A DNA stretch of 64,000 bases, taken from Kineococcus xinjiangensis (GTDB lineage: Bacteria > Actinomycetota > Actinomycetes > Actinomycetales > Kineococcaceae). The stretch covers positions 1 through 64,000 of the forward strand of contig NZ_PTJD01000005.1 of the NCBI RefSeq assembly GCF_002934625.1, given 5' to 3'. Shown here piece by piece: positions 57,605 to 64,000 of the stretch. Under the pieces are notes generated by a model, which was given only the letters and a program-made list of their open reading frames with translations, was not told the DNA's origin and did not search any database. The position numbers and the translations under genes are program-made. The number at the start of each line of letters is the position of its first letter. Position 1 is the first letter of the stretch.

Positions 57605-57656
57605 GCGCGTCCACCCCGACGGGTGCCCGGTCGCGGCACGCCCGGTCCCGGGACGG

Positions 57657-58931
57657 TCAGGTGACCGTGCCGCGCACCGCGAACCGGGGCTCGTGCTGCT
57701 CCCCGGCGTCCAGCACCCCCCGCAGCTGCTGCGCCGCGCGCAGGGCGTCGGCGTGGGTCACGTACAGCGGCGCGAACCCGAGCCGCACGATGTCCGGTTC
57801 CCGGAAGTCCCCGACCACGCCCCGCGCGATGAGGGCCTGCACGACCGCGTACGCCTGCGGGTGCCGCAGCGACACCTGCGCCCCCCGGCGGGAGTCCTCC
57901 GCCGGGGTCGCGATCTCGACCTCGGGCAGCAGCGACTCCACGCACTCGAGGAAGAAGCCCGTCACCGACAGCGCCGCCGCCCGCAGCTGCGCGGGGGAGA
58001 CGCCGTCGAAGGCCGTCAGCGCCGCCTCCATGGCCAGCATCGACAGCAGCGGCGGCGTGCCCACCCGCACCCGCCCGATCCCCTCGACCGGCGTGTGCTC
58101 GCCTACCATCGCGAACGGCGTCGCGGACCCCTGCCACCCGGTCAGCGGGGAGTCGAACGCCGCCTGGTGCCGCTGCGCGACGTAGCAGAAGGCCGGGGCG
58201 CCCGGCCCGCCGTTGAGGTACTTGTAGCCGCAGCCCACGGCCAGGTCCGCGCCGCCCGCGTCGAGGGCGACGTCGAGCGCGCCCGCGGAGTGGCACAGGT
58301 CCCACAGCACCAGCGCCCCGGCGTCGTGGGCGGCGCGCGTGAGCGCGGGCAGGTCCCACCGCTCGCCCGTGCGGTAGTCGAGCTCCGACACCGCCACCAG
58401 CGCCACCTCCGCGCCGCGCTCGGCGAGGACCTGCGGCACCTGCGGCACCCGGACCTGCACGACCTCGAGCTCCGCGAGGCGGGCGGCGCCCTGCAGGACG
58501 TGCAGGTCGGTGGGGAAGGAGTCGGGGTCCGTCACGACGACGCGGCGCCCGGGCCGCAGCCGGGCAGCGGCGACGTAGCACTTGAAGAGGTTCACGGACG
58601 TGGAGTCGGTGACCGCCACCTGCCCCGGCGCGGCGCCCACGAGGGCCCCCACCGCGTCGCCCACCCGCAGGGGCGCCTCCCACCAGCCGTTGACGTTCCA
58701 CGAGGCGATGAGGTCGCGGCCCCACTGCCGCGCCACCACGTCGGCGACCGCGGCGGGCACCGCCCGGGGCAGCGCGCCCAGGGAGTTGCCGTCCAGGTAG
58801 GTCACGCCCGCGGGCAGGTCGAAGCGCTCGCGGGTGCGCCCGGCGAGGGAGCCCGCGTCGAGGGCGGCGGCCCGGGCCCCGAGGTCCGGGGATCCGTGGG
58901 AGGTGGCACCGGCAGCGGCGGCGGTGGTCAT
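57657..58931 (-). CDS. kynU: Kynureninase
   Basis: The 424-aa PLP enzyme (aspartate aminotransferase fold) cleaves kynurenine to anthranilate and alanine. Recognisable parts: [28 protein letters not shown] at the start, [17 protein letters not shown], and [16 protein letters not shown], where the Lys binds PLP. No other kyn gene is in the window. The start ATG 58931 follows TAGGGT by 6 bases (leaderless). It is on the opposite strand between pdxS-NUDIX and pdxT, interrupting the usual order. Its cofactor is PLP, the product of PdxS/PdxT. Confidence 0.94.
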   Translation of the reverse strand: MTTAAAAGATSHGSPDLGARAAALDAGSLAGRTRERFDLPAGVTYLDGNSLGALPRAVPAAVADVVARQWGRDLIASWNVNGWWEAPLRVGDAVGALVGAAPGQVAVTDSTSVNLFKCYVAAARLRPGRRVVVTDPDSFPTDLHVLQGAARLAELEVVQVRVPQVPQVLAERGAEVALVAVSELDYRTGERWDLPALTRAAHDAGALVLWDLCHSAGALDVALDAGGADLAVGCGYKYLNGGPGAPAFCYVAQRHQAAFDSPLTGWQGSATPFAMVGEHTPVEGIGRVRVGTPPLLSMLAMEAALTAFDGVSPAQLRAAALSVTGFFLECVESLLPEVEIATPAEDSRRGAQVSLRHPQAYAVVQALIARGVVGDFREPDIVRLGFAPLYVTHADALRAAQQLRGVLDAGEQHEPRFAVRGTVT

Positions 58932-58937
58932 GTCCGG

Positions 58938-58943
58938 ACCCTA
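58938..58943 (-). promoter_or_regulatory. Leaderless -10 for kynU
   Basis: The minus strand reads TAGGGT-CCGGAC-ATG, hexamer 6 bases before the start. It faces away from the pdxT promoter 41 bases to the right. Confidence 0.6.
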
Positions 58944-58983
58944 ACCCCGGGCCGGGGCGGGACGGGCCCGTGCTCGCCGGACG

Positions 58984-58989
58984 TACCCT
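58984..58989 (+). promoter_or_regulatory. Leaderless -10 for pdxT
   Basis: TACCCT at 58984-58989 ends 7 bases before GTG 58997. Confidence 0.55.
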
Positions 58990-58996
58990 CAGCAGG

Positions 58997-59704
58997 GTGA
59001 GCGCGCCGTCCACCACCGGAACCGTCCAGCCCGTCCCCGCCGACGACGGATCCCGTCGCCCGCGCCCCGTGGTGGGCGTGCTCGCGATGCAGGGCGACGT
59101 GCGCGAGCACCTCGCCGCCCTGGAGGCCGGCGGCGCCGAGGCCGTGCTGGTGCGGCGGGTGGAGGAGCTGGCCGCCGTGGACGGCATCGTGCTGCCCGGC
59201 GGGGAGTCCACGACGATGGACCGCCTCCTGACCACGTTCGGGCTGCGGGAACCGCTGCGGGAGGCGATCGCCGCGGGGCTGCCCGCCTACGGCTCCTGCG
59301 CGGGCATGATCCTGCTGGCCGACCGGCTCGTGGAGGCGGCGCCCGGGCAGCGCACCCTGGGCGGCCTCGACGTCGTCGTCCGGCGCAACGCCTTCGGCCG
59401 GCAGGTCGACTCCTGGGAGGAGGACCTGCCGATGAGCGGCGTGGAGGACGGGCCCGTGCGGGCGGTGTTCATCCGCGCACCGTGGGTCGAGGAGGCCGGC
59501 GAGGGCGTCGACGTGCTCGCCCGGGTGGGGTCCGGGCCCGCCGCGGGTAGGATCGTCGCCGTTCGGCAGGGGAACCTCATGGCCACGTCCTTCCACCCGG
59601 AGATCACGGGCGACACGCGCGTGCACCGGGCGTTCGTCCGCCTGGTGGCGGCGCGGGGCGGGGACGGATCCCCCGCAGGGGCCCAGGCGACGCACGCGAG
59701 CTGA
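58997..59704 (+). CDS. pdxT: Pyridoxal 5'-phosphate synthase, glutaminase subunit PdxT
   Basis: A 235-aa class I glutamine amidotransferase. [29 protein letters not shown] opens the domain, [15 protein letters not shown] binds glutamine, the catalytic Cys is in [12 protein letters not shown], and the His-Glu pair is in [11 protein letters not shown]. It makes ammonia for PdxS. GTG 58997 is chosen from the -10 spacing; the family domain begins 27 residues later. It is followed by yebC after 10 bases. Confidence 0.95.
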   Translation: MSAPSTTGTVQPVPADDGSRRPRPVVGVLAMQGDVREHLAALEAGGAEAVLVRRVEELAAVDGIVLPGGESTTMDRLLTTFGLREPLREAIAAGLPAYGSCAGMILLADRLVEAAPGQRTLGGLDVVVRRNAFGRQVDSWEEDLPMSGVEDGPVRAVFIRAPWVEEAGEGVDVLARVGSGPAAGRIVAVRQGNLMATSFHPEITGDTRVHRAFVRLVAARGGDGSPAGAQATHAS

Positions 59705-59714
59705 GGGGAAGACC

Positions 59715-60476
59715 ATGTCCGGCCACTCCAAGTGGGCGACGACCAAGCACAAGAAGGCCGTCATCGACGCCAAGCGCGGCAAGATGTTCGCCCGCCTCAT
59801 CAAGAACATCGAGGTCGCCGCGCGCACCGGCGGAGGCGACCCGGCCGGCAATCCCACCCTCTTCGACGCCATCCAGAAGGCGAAGAAGTCCTCCGTCCCC
59901 GCCGACAACATCAACAACGCCGTCAAGCGCGGCTCCGGTGCCGAGGCCGGCGGCGCCGACTGGCAGACGATCATGTACGAGGGCTACGGCCCCAGCGGCG
60001 TCGCGATGCTCGTGGAATGCCTCACCGACAACAAGAACCGCGCCGCCATGGAGGTGCGCACCCGGATGTCGCGCAACGGCGGCAGCCTCGCCGACCCCGG
60101 CAGCGTGGCCTACATGTTCTCCCGCAAGGGCGTCGTCGTGATCGGCAAGGCGGGCAGCGACCTCACCGAGGACGACATCCTCATGGCGGTGCTGGACGCC
60201 GGCGCCGAGGAGGTCACCGACCAGGGCGACACCTTCGAGGTCGTCTCCGAGGCGACCGACCTCGTCGCGGTCCGCGAGGCCCTGCAGGCCGTCGGCATCG
60301 ACTACGACTCCGCCGACGCCAGCTTCGTGCCCAGCGTGCAGGTCCCGCTGGACGCGGACGGCGCGGCGAAGGTGTTCCGGCTGATCGACGCCCTCGACGA
60401 CTGCGACGACGTGCAGAACATCTACGCCAACTATGACGTCTCCGACGAGGTCATGGCGGCCCTCGAGGACGCCTGA
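59715..60476 (+). CDS. yebC: YebC/TACO1-family regulatory protein
   Basis: The 253-aa protein begins [47 protein letters not shown], the standard YebC start (SGHSKWxxIKHKK), and includes [21 protein letters not shown] and [23 protein letters not shown]. Length fits. Members act as translation factors easing polyproline stalling or as transcriptional regulators. GAGGGGAA precedes ATG 59715. The order pdxT-yebC-ruvC is standard in actinobacteria. Confidence 0.96.
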   Translation: MSGHSKWATTKHKKAVIDAKRGKMFARLIKNIEVAARTGGGDPAGNPTLFDAIQKAKKSSVPADNINNAVKRGSGAEAGGADWQTIMYEGYGPSGVAMLVECLTDNKNRAAMEVRTRMSRNGGSLADPGSVAYMFSRKGVVVIGKAGSDLTEDDILMAVLDAGAEEVTDQGDTFEVVSEATDLVAVREALQAVGIDYDSADASFVPSVQVPLDADGAAKVFRLIDALDDCDDVQNIYANYDVSDEVMAALEDA

Positions 60477-60526
60477 GGCGCAGCCGTCCGCCCGGCCCCG
60501 TCCTCGCCCCGTGCGAGGGTGGGGCC

Positions 60527-61099
60527 GTGCGCGTTCTGGCGGTGGACCCGGGCCTGACCCGGTGCGGACTGGCGGTCGTCGACGGCACCGGCGGGAGCCG
60601 GGCGACGATGGTGGCCGTCGGGGTGGTCCGCACCCCCGCCGCCGACCCGGTCGCCCAGCGGCTGCTGGCCGTCAGCGAGGGACTGGAGGAGTGGCTGGAC
60701 GAGCACGCTCCCGACGTCGTCGCCGTCGAGCGCGTCTTCGCCCAGGCCAACGTCCGCTCGGTGATGGGCACGGCCCAGGCCGCGGGCCTCGTCCTCGTGG
60801 CGGCCGCGCGGCGGGGGCTGCCCGTGGCGACGCACACCCCCAGCGAGGTGAAGGCGGCCGTCAGCGGCAACGGCCGTGCGGAGAAGGCCCAGGTCGCGGC
60901 GATGGTGACGCGCATCCTCGGGCTCGCCGAGGCGCCGCGCCCCGCCGACGCCACCGACGCCCTCGCCCTGGCGCTGTGCCACCTGTGGCGCGGCGGTGCC
61001 TCGACGCGCCTGGAGGCGGCGGCGCACGCCGCGCTCGTCACCGGCCGGCGCAACGGCTACGCCGAGGCGGTGCGCGCGGCCCGGGGCCGCCGCTCCTGA
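60527..61099 (+). CDS. ruvC: Holliday junction endonuclease RuvC
   Basis: The 190-aa resolvase starts [20 protein letters not shown] (first catalytic Asp). [35 protein letters not shown] holds the Glu, and [16 protein letters not shown] supplies the last two acidic residues. It cuts four-way junctions after RuvAB migration. GTG 60527 follows a GGGT/GGGG stretch with no clear -10. It is followed by 150 bases with a separate SOS promoter for ruvA, so ruvC and ruvAB may be partly independently controlled. Confidence 0.96.
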   Translation: MRVLAVDPGLTRCGLAVVDGTGGSRATMVAVGVVRTPAADPVAQRLLAVSEGLEEWLDEHAPDVVAVERVFAQANVRSVMGTAQAAGLVLVAAARRGLPVATHTPSEVKAAVSGNGRAEKAQVAAMVTRILGLAEAPRPADATDALALALCHLWRGGASTRLEAAAHAALVTGRRNGYAEAVRAARGRRS

Positions 61100-61173
61100 C
61101 GTCGTCCTCTCCGAGCCGCCGCGGACGGGGCCGTCCCGGCGCGTCCGCGGGCGTCGGTGTCGGCGACGGTCGC

Positions 61174-61197
61174 TACGGTGGTCGTACACCTGTTCGG
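61174..61197 (+). promoter_or_regulatory. LexA-regulated promoter of ruvA-ruvB
   Basis: TACGGT at 61174-61179 is a -10. TCGTAC-ACCT-GTTCGG at 61182-61197 matches the actinobacterial LexA site TCGAAC-N4-GTTCGA at 10 of 12 arm positions and would cover the transcription start, as at 3838-3853. Confidence 0.65.
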
Positions 61198-61249
61198 GAC
61201 GGCGGCCGCCGGCCCGGGGTGCGGGTCGTCGGGAGCGGAGGATGCACGG

Positions 61250-61861
61250 GTGATCGCGTCGGTGCGCGGGCGGGTGCTCGCGGTGCGGCTGGACTCCGCG
61301 GTGGTCGAGGTCGGCGGGGTCGGCATGCTCATGCACGCCGCACCGGCGACGCTGGCGCCCCTGCGGGTGGGGGAGGAGGCCGTGCTGGCCACCAGCCTCG
61401 TCGTCCGCGAGGACTCCCTCACCCTCTACGGCTTCACGGACGCCGACGAGCGGGAGGTGTTCGAGACGCTGCAGAGCGTCTCGGGCGTCGGGCCCCGGCT
61501 CGCGCTCGCGATGCTCGCCGTGCACCGCCCCGACGGGCTGCGCGCCGCGGTGCTGAAGGAGGACCTCGCGGCCCTCGTGAAGGTTCCCGGCATCGGGCGC
61601 AAGGGAGCGCAGCGCATCGTGCTCGAGCTCGGTGACCGGCTCGGCCCGCCCCTCGGGGACCTCGCGGGGACGGTGCCCGCGCCGCGGGCGCAGGAGACCT
61701 GGCGCGACGACGTCGTGGAGGCGCTCGTGGGGCTCGGTTGGGCCGCGAAGCAGGCCGGCGACGCCGTCGACGCCGTGACCGCTCCCGACGGCCCCGTGCC
61801 CGGTGGCGGCGACGTGCCTGCCGCTCTGCGCGCCGCCCTTCGCCACCTGAGCAGGACCTGA
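61250..61861 (+). CDS. ruvA: Holliday junction branch-migration protein RuvA
   Basis: The 203-aa protein has an OB-fold (residues 1-65, [29 protein letters not shown]), two HhH motifs ([18 protein letters not shown] and [23 protein letters not shown]), and a C-terminal UBA-like domain that contacts RuvB ([26 protein letters not shown]). GTG 61250 follows GGAGCGGAGGA and agrees with the family start. Its stop is 1 base before the ruvB GTG, so the two are translated together. Confidence 0.96.
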   Translation: MIASVRGRVLAVRLDSAVVEVGGVGMLMHAAPATLAPLRVGEEAVLATSLVVREDSLTLYGFTDADEREVFETLQSVSGVGPRLALAMLAVHRPDGLRAAVLKEDLAALVKVPGIGRKGAQRIVLELGDRLGPPLGDLAGTVPAPRAQETWRDDVVEALVGLGWAAKQAGDAVDAVTAPDGPVPGGGDVPAALRAALRHLSRT

Positions 61862-61862
61862 C

Positions 61863-62951
61863 GTGAGCGGGGAGACGCCGGGCGCCGGCCCGCGGGTGGT
61901 CGGCGTCGGCGCGGACGCCGTGGAGCGTGCCGCGGAGTCGGCGCTGCGGCCGCACGACCTGACCGAGTTCGTCGGTCAGACCGTGGTCCGCGAGCAGCTG
62001 CAGCTCGTGCTGGCGGCTGCGAGGAAGCGCGGGGCGCCGGCCGACCACGTCCTCTTCTCCGGCCCGCCCGGGCTCGGCAAGACCACGCTGGCGATGATCG
62101 TGGCCGCGGAGATGGGCGCCCCGCTGCGCCAGTCCAGCGGGCCGGCCATCCAGCACGCCGGGGACCTCGCCGCGGTGCTGTCCTCCCTCGACGAGGGTGA
62201 GGTGCTCTTCATCGACGAGGTCCACCGCATGGCCCGGCCGGCGGAGGAGTTGCTCTACATGGCGATGGAGGACTTCCGCGTCGACGTGATCGTCGGCAAG
62301 GGCCCCGGCGCCACCGCCATCCCCCTGGAGCTGCCGCGCTTCACGCTCGTCGGCGCCACCACCCGCGCCGGTCTGCTGCCCGCGCCGCTGCGGGACCGGT
62401 TCGGCTTCACCGGCTTCCTCGACTTCTACACCCCGGCGGAGCTGGTGCAGGTGCTGCGGCGCTCGGCGCTGCTGCTGGGCGTGCAGCTGACGGTGGAGGG
62501 GGCGGAGGAGATCGGGCGCCGCTCCCGGGGCACGCCCCGCATCGCCAACCGGCTCCTGCGGCGGGTGCGGGACTGGGCGCAGGTCCGCGGCAGCGGCATC
62601 GTCGACCGCCGCGCCGCCCGTGCCGCGCTGGAGGTCTACGAGGTCGACGAGCGCGGCCTGGACCGCCTGGACCGGGCGGTGCTGGAGGCGCTGTGCCGGC
62701 GCTTCGGCGGGGGCCCCGTGGGGCTGTCGACGCTGGCCGTCGTCGTGGGGGAGGAGGCGGAGACCGTGGAGACGGTCGCCGAGCCCTTCCTGGTGCGGGA
62801 GGGCCTGCTGGGCCGCACCCCGCGGGGGCGGGTCGCGCTGCCGGAGACGTGGGCGCACCTGGGCCTGACCCCGCCGCGGGGCAGTGCGTGGCAGCTCGCC
62901 CTGCAGCCGGACGACGAGGGGCGCGGCGCCGGGGGTGCCGACCCGGCCTGA
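61863..62951 (+). CDS. ruvB: Holliday junction branch-migration helicase RuvB
   Basis: The 362-aa AAA+ motor has Walker [15 protein letters not shown], Walker [11 protein letters not shown], sensor [13 protein letters not shown], and PLRDRFGF with the arginine finger. The C-terminal winged helix ([40 protein letters not shown]) binds DNA. It drives RuvA-bound junction migration during repair, consistent with SOS control of the operon. Length and motifs are complete. Confidence 0.97.
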   Translation: MSGETPGAGPRVVGVGADAVERAAESALRPHDLTEFVGQTVVREQLQLVLAAARKRGAPADHVLFSGPPGLGKTTLAMIVAAEMGAPLRQSSGPAIQHAGDLAAVLSSLDEGEVLFIDEVHRMARPAEELLYMAMEDFRVDVIVGKGPGATAIPLELPRFTLVGATTRAGLLPAPLRDRFGFTGFLDFYTPAELVQVLRRSALLLGVQLTVEGAEEIGRRSRGTPRIANRLLRRVRDWAQVRGSGIVDRRAARAALEVYEVDERGLDRLDRAVLEALCRRFGGGPVGLSTLAVVVGEEAETVETVAEPFLVREGLLGRTPRGRVALPETWAHLGLTPPRGSAWQLALQPDDEGRGAGGADPA

Positions 62952-63040
62952 GGTCGGTGACCGGCCGCCGGCTGCTGTCCGCCGCCGGCCCGAGGAGACA
63001 CGCTGGTCGCCGGGTGCAAGGGCCGAACGGGTGGCCTGTC

Positions 63041-63112
63041 TAGACTGCGTCCCCGCTGCGCTGCGCGCGGCGCTAGCTCTGAGCGGAGGGAACCGCACCC
63101 CGGTGCCCTCCG
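63041..63112 (+). promoter_or_regulatory. yajC promoter with leader hairpin
   Basis: TAGACT at 63041-63046 is a probable -10 for yajC-secD. About 38 bases downstream, CGGAGGG (63084-63090) pairs with CCCTCCG (63106-63112) around an inner CACC/GGTG stem, a structured element in the roughly 135-base leader. Confidence 0.45.
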
Positions 63113-63188
63113 TTCTCCAGCGAGCCGGTCCGATGCCGGCGCCGCGCCGGTGGGTGATCGTCGTCACCGGCAGGAAAGGACGTGCCTG

Positions 63189-63530
63189 GTGGACCCTCAG
63201 CTGATCTTCCTGCTGCTCATGATGGGTCTGCTGTTCTTCATGTTCTCCCGCACGCGCAAGCAGCAGCGGGCGCAGCTGGAGATGCAGAACAGCCTCGGAC
63301 CCGGCGCCGAGGTCATGACGACCTCCGGGCTCATCGGGCGCATCGTCGCGATCGAGGGCGAGGAGATGGTCCTCGAGATCGCCCCCGGCGTCCGCACCCG
63401 CTGGAACCGCCGCGCCGTCGCCCGCGTCACCACCTCCGACGCGCAGCTCGGCGGTGCCACCCCCGCAGGGCTGGACCTGGGCAAGCGCGGTCCGGCCGCC
63501 GGCTCCGGCGACGGCAGCACCCACTCCTGA
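63189..63530 (+). CDS. yajC: Sec translocon accessory subunit YajC
   Basis: A 113-aa protein with one N-terminal transmembrane helix (QLIFLLLMMGLLFFMFSRTRKQQR) and the YajC domain (NSLGPGAEVMTTSGLIGRIVAIEGEEMVLEIAPGVRTRWNRRAVARV). It joins SecDF-YidC in the membrane. GTG 63189 follows AGGAAAGGA. It precedes secD by 124 bases. The Gly/Ser tail is of no known significance. Confidence 0.95.
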   Translation: MDPQLIFLLLMMGLLFFMFSRTRKQQRAQLEMQNSLGPGAEVMTTSGLIGRIVAIEGEEMVLEIAPGVRTRWNRRAVARVTTSDAQLGGATPAGLDLGKRGPAAGSGDGSTHS

Positions 63531-63654
63531 CCCCCGTTCCGTCCCGGCTGCTCGACCGGTGCCCGTCGCAGATGTGGCAGCATCGATGACGAGCAGTCAC
63601 TCCTGACGTGCAGCGGCCGCACCGGCCGCGACGCACCCTGATCTGAGGTACGGC

Positions 63655-64000
63655 GTGCCCCCCAGCAGAGCTCCCCGACGTTCCCGACCCGGCCGCATGC
63701 TCGTCGTGCTGGGCCTCCTTCTCGCGATCCTCTTCGGGTCGCTCGCCGCGGGGGTCCGCTGGGGAGAGGCCGACTGGAAGCCCGGTCTCGCCCTCGACCT
63801 CCAGGGCGGCACCCAGGTGATCCTGACCCCGCGCGCCACCAACGGCGCGGAGGTCACGGAGGAGAACCTGCAGCGCGCGGTCGCCATCATCAGCCGCCGC
63901 GTGAACTCCACCGGTGTGAGCGAGGCCCAGGTCCAGGTCCAGGGCGGGCGCAACATCGTCGTGGCGATCCCGGGCACGCCCAGCCGGGAGACCCTCAACC
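63655..64000 (+). CDS. secD: Protein translocase subunit SecD (N-terminal part; runs off the window)
   Basis: The frame is open from GTG 63655 to the window end, 115 codons. A basic start is followed by a membrane helix (MLVVLGLLLAILFGSLAAGV) and the SecD signature WKPGLALDLQGGTQVILTPRA, then ENLQRAVAIISRRVNSTGVSEAQVQVQGGRNIVVAIPG of the first periplasmic domain P1. SecD with SecF uses the proton gradient to complete protein export. GAGGT lies 5-6 bases before the start. The remaining five helices and most of the protein are beyond the window. Confidence 0.95.
   Translation, partial: MPPSRAPRRSRPGRMLVVLGLLLAILFGSLAAGVRWGEADWKPGLALDLQGGTQVILTPRATNGAEVTEENLQRAVAIISRRVNSTGVSEAQVQVQGGRNIVVAIPGTPSRETLN

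Overview
The window is GC-rich, tightly packed chromosomal DNA from an actinobacterium. Gene content and order fit Kineosporiaceae (Kineococcus or a close relative). The clues are the coproporphyrin-type heme block hemE-hemY-hemQ with its DUF3000 and response-regulator neighbours, the phosphatidylinositol mannoside operon, pdxS/pdxT-yebC-ruvCAB-yajC-secD in the usual actinobacterial order, an SsgB-like cell-division protein, actinobacterial LexA boxes and a cyclic di-GMP-I riboswitch. The genus is an inference; the phylum is not in doubt.

Layout. 1-3.8 kb is accessory DNA: the right end of an IS3-like element that cut into an ECF sigma gene, a second intact ECF sigma gene with a membrane partner, and a further IS3-like element whose orfA is frameshifted. 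3.8-15 kb is core: a small LexA-controlled gene, dxs, a methyltransferase, RNase D, an orphan response regulator, DUF3000, then hemE-hemY-hemQ. 15-22.5 kb holds msrB, small membrane and secreted proteins (one behind a c-di-GMP riboswitch), ribA-sufE-sulfurtransferase, a 26-bp tandem repeat array, and the ATPase gene zapE. 22.5-25.4 kb is a compact three-gene cassette (ABC-type ATPase, TOPRIM-like protein, SLOG-like protein) beside the stump of a nickel-permease gene; it looks like an undescribed or variant defence operon. 25.5-35.3 kb is the trehalose/glycogen block (glgX-treY, treZ) split by a heme-oxygenase-like enzyme, a glycosyltransferase and a CDGSH protein. 36.5-45.9 kb is a metal-linked surface locus: TPR protein, NicO-type exporter with a very long histidine loop, lipoprotein, two DUF4331 proteins (one fused to cell-wall-binding repeats), and a NiCoT nickel/cobalt permease with a Nur-like operator. 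46-49 kb holds the Gly-Cys-Val tRNA cluster, a hydroxy-acid oxidase, ssgB, a PGPGW membrane protein and a second tRNA-Val. 49-64 kb is core: MOSC, the overlapping thrS-HIT-pgsA-acyltransferase-pimA-membrane protein operon, pdxS, NUDIX, kynU (opposite strand), pdxT, yebC, ruvC, ruvA-ruvB with its own SOS site, yajC and the start of secD.

Regulation visible in sequence. At least nine genes have a TANNNT-type -10 hexamer ending 6-7 bases before the start codon, the signature of leaderless transcription. In one of them a perfect LexA box fills the space between the -10 and the start codon. Most convergent gene pairs are closed by long perfect GC-rich hairpins.
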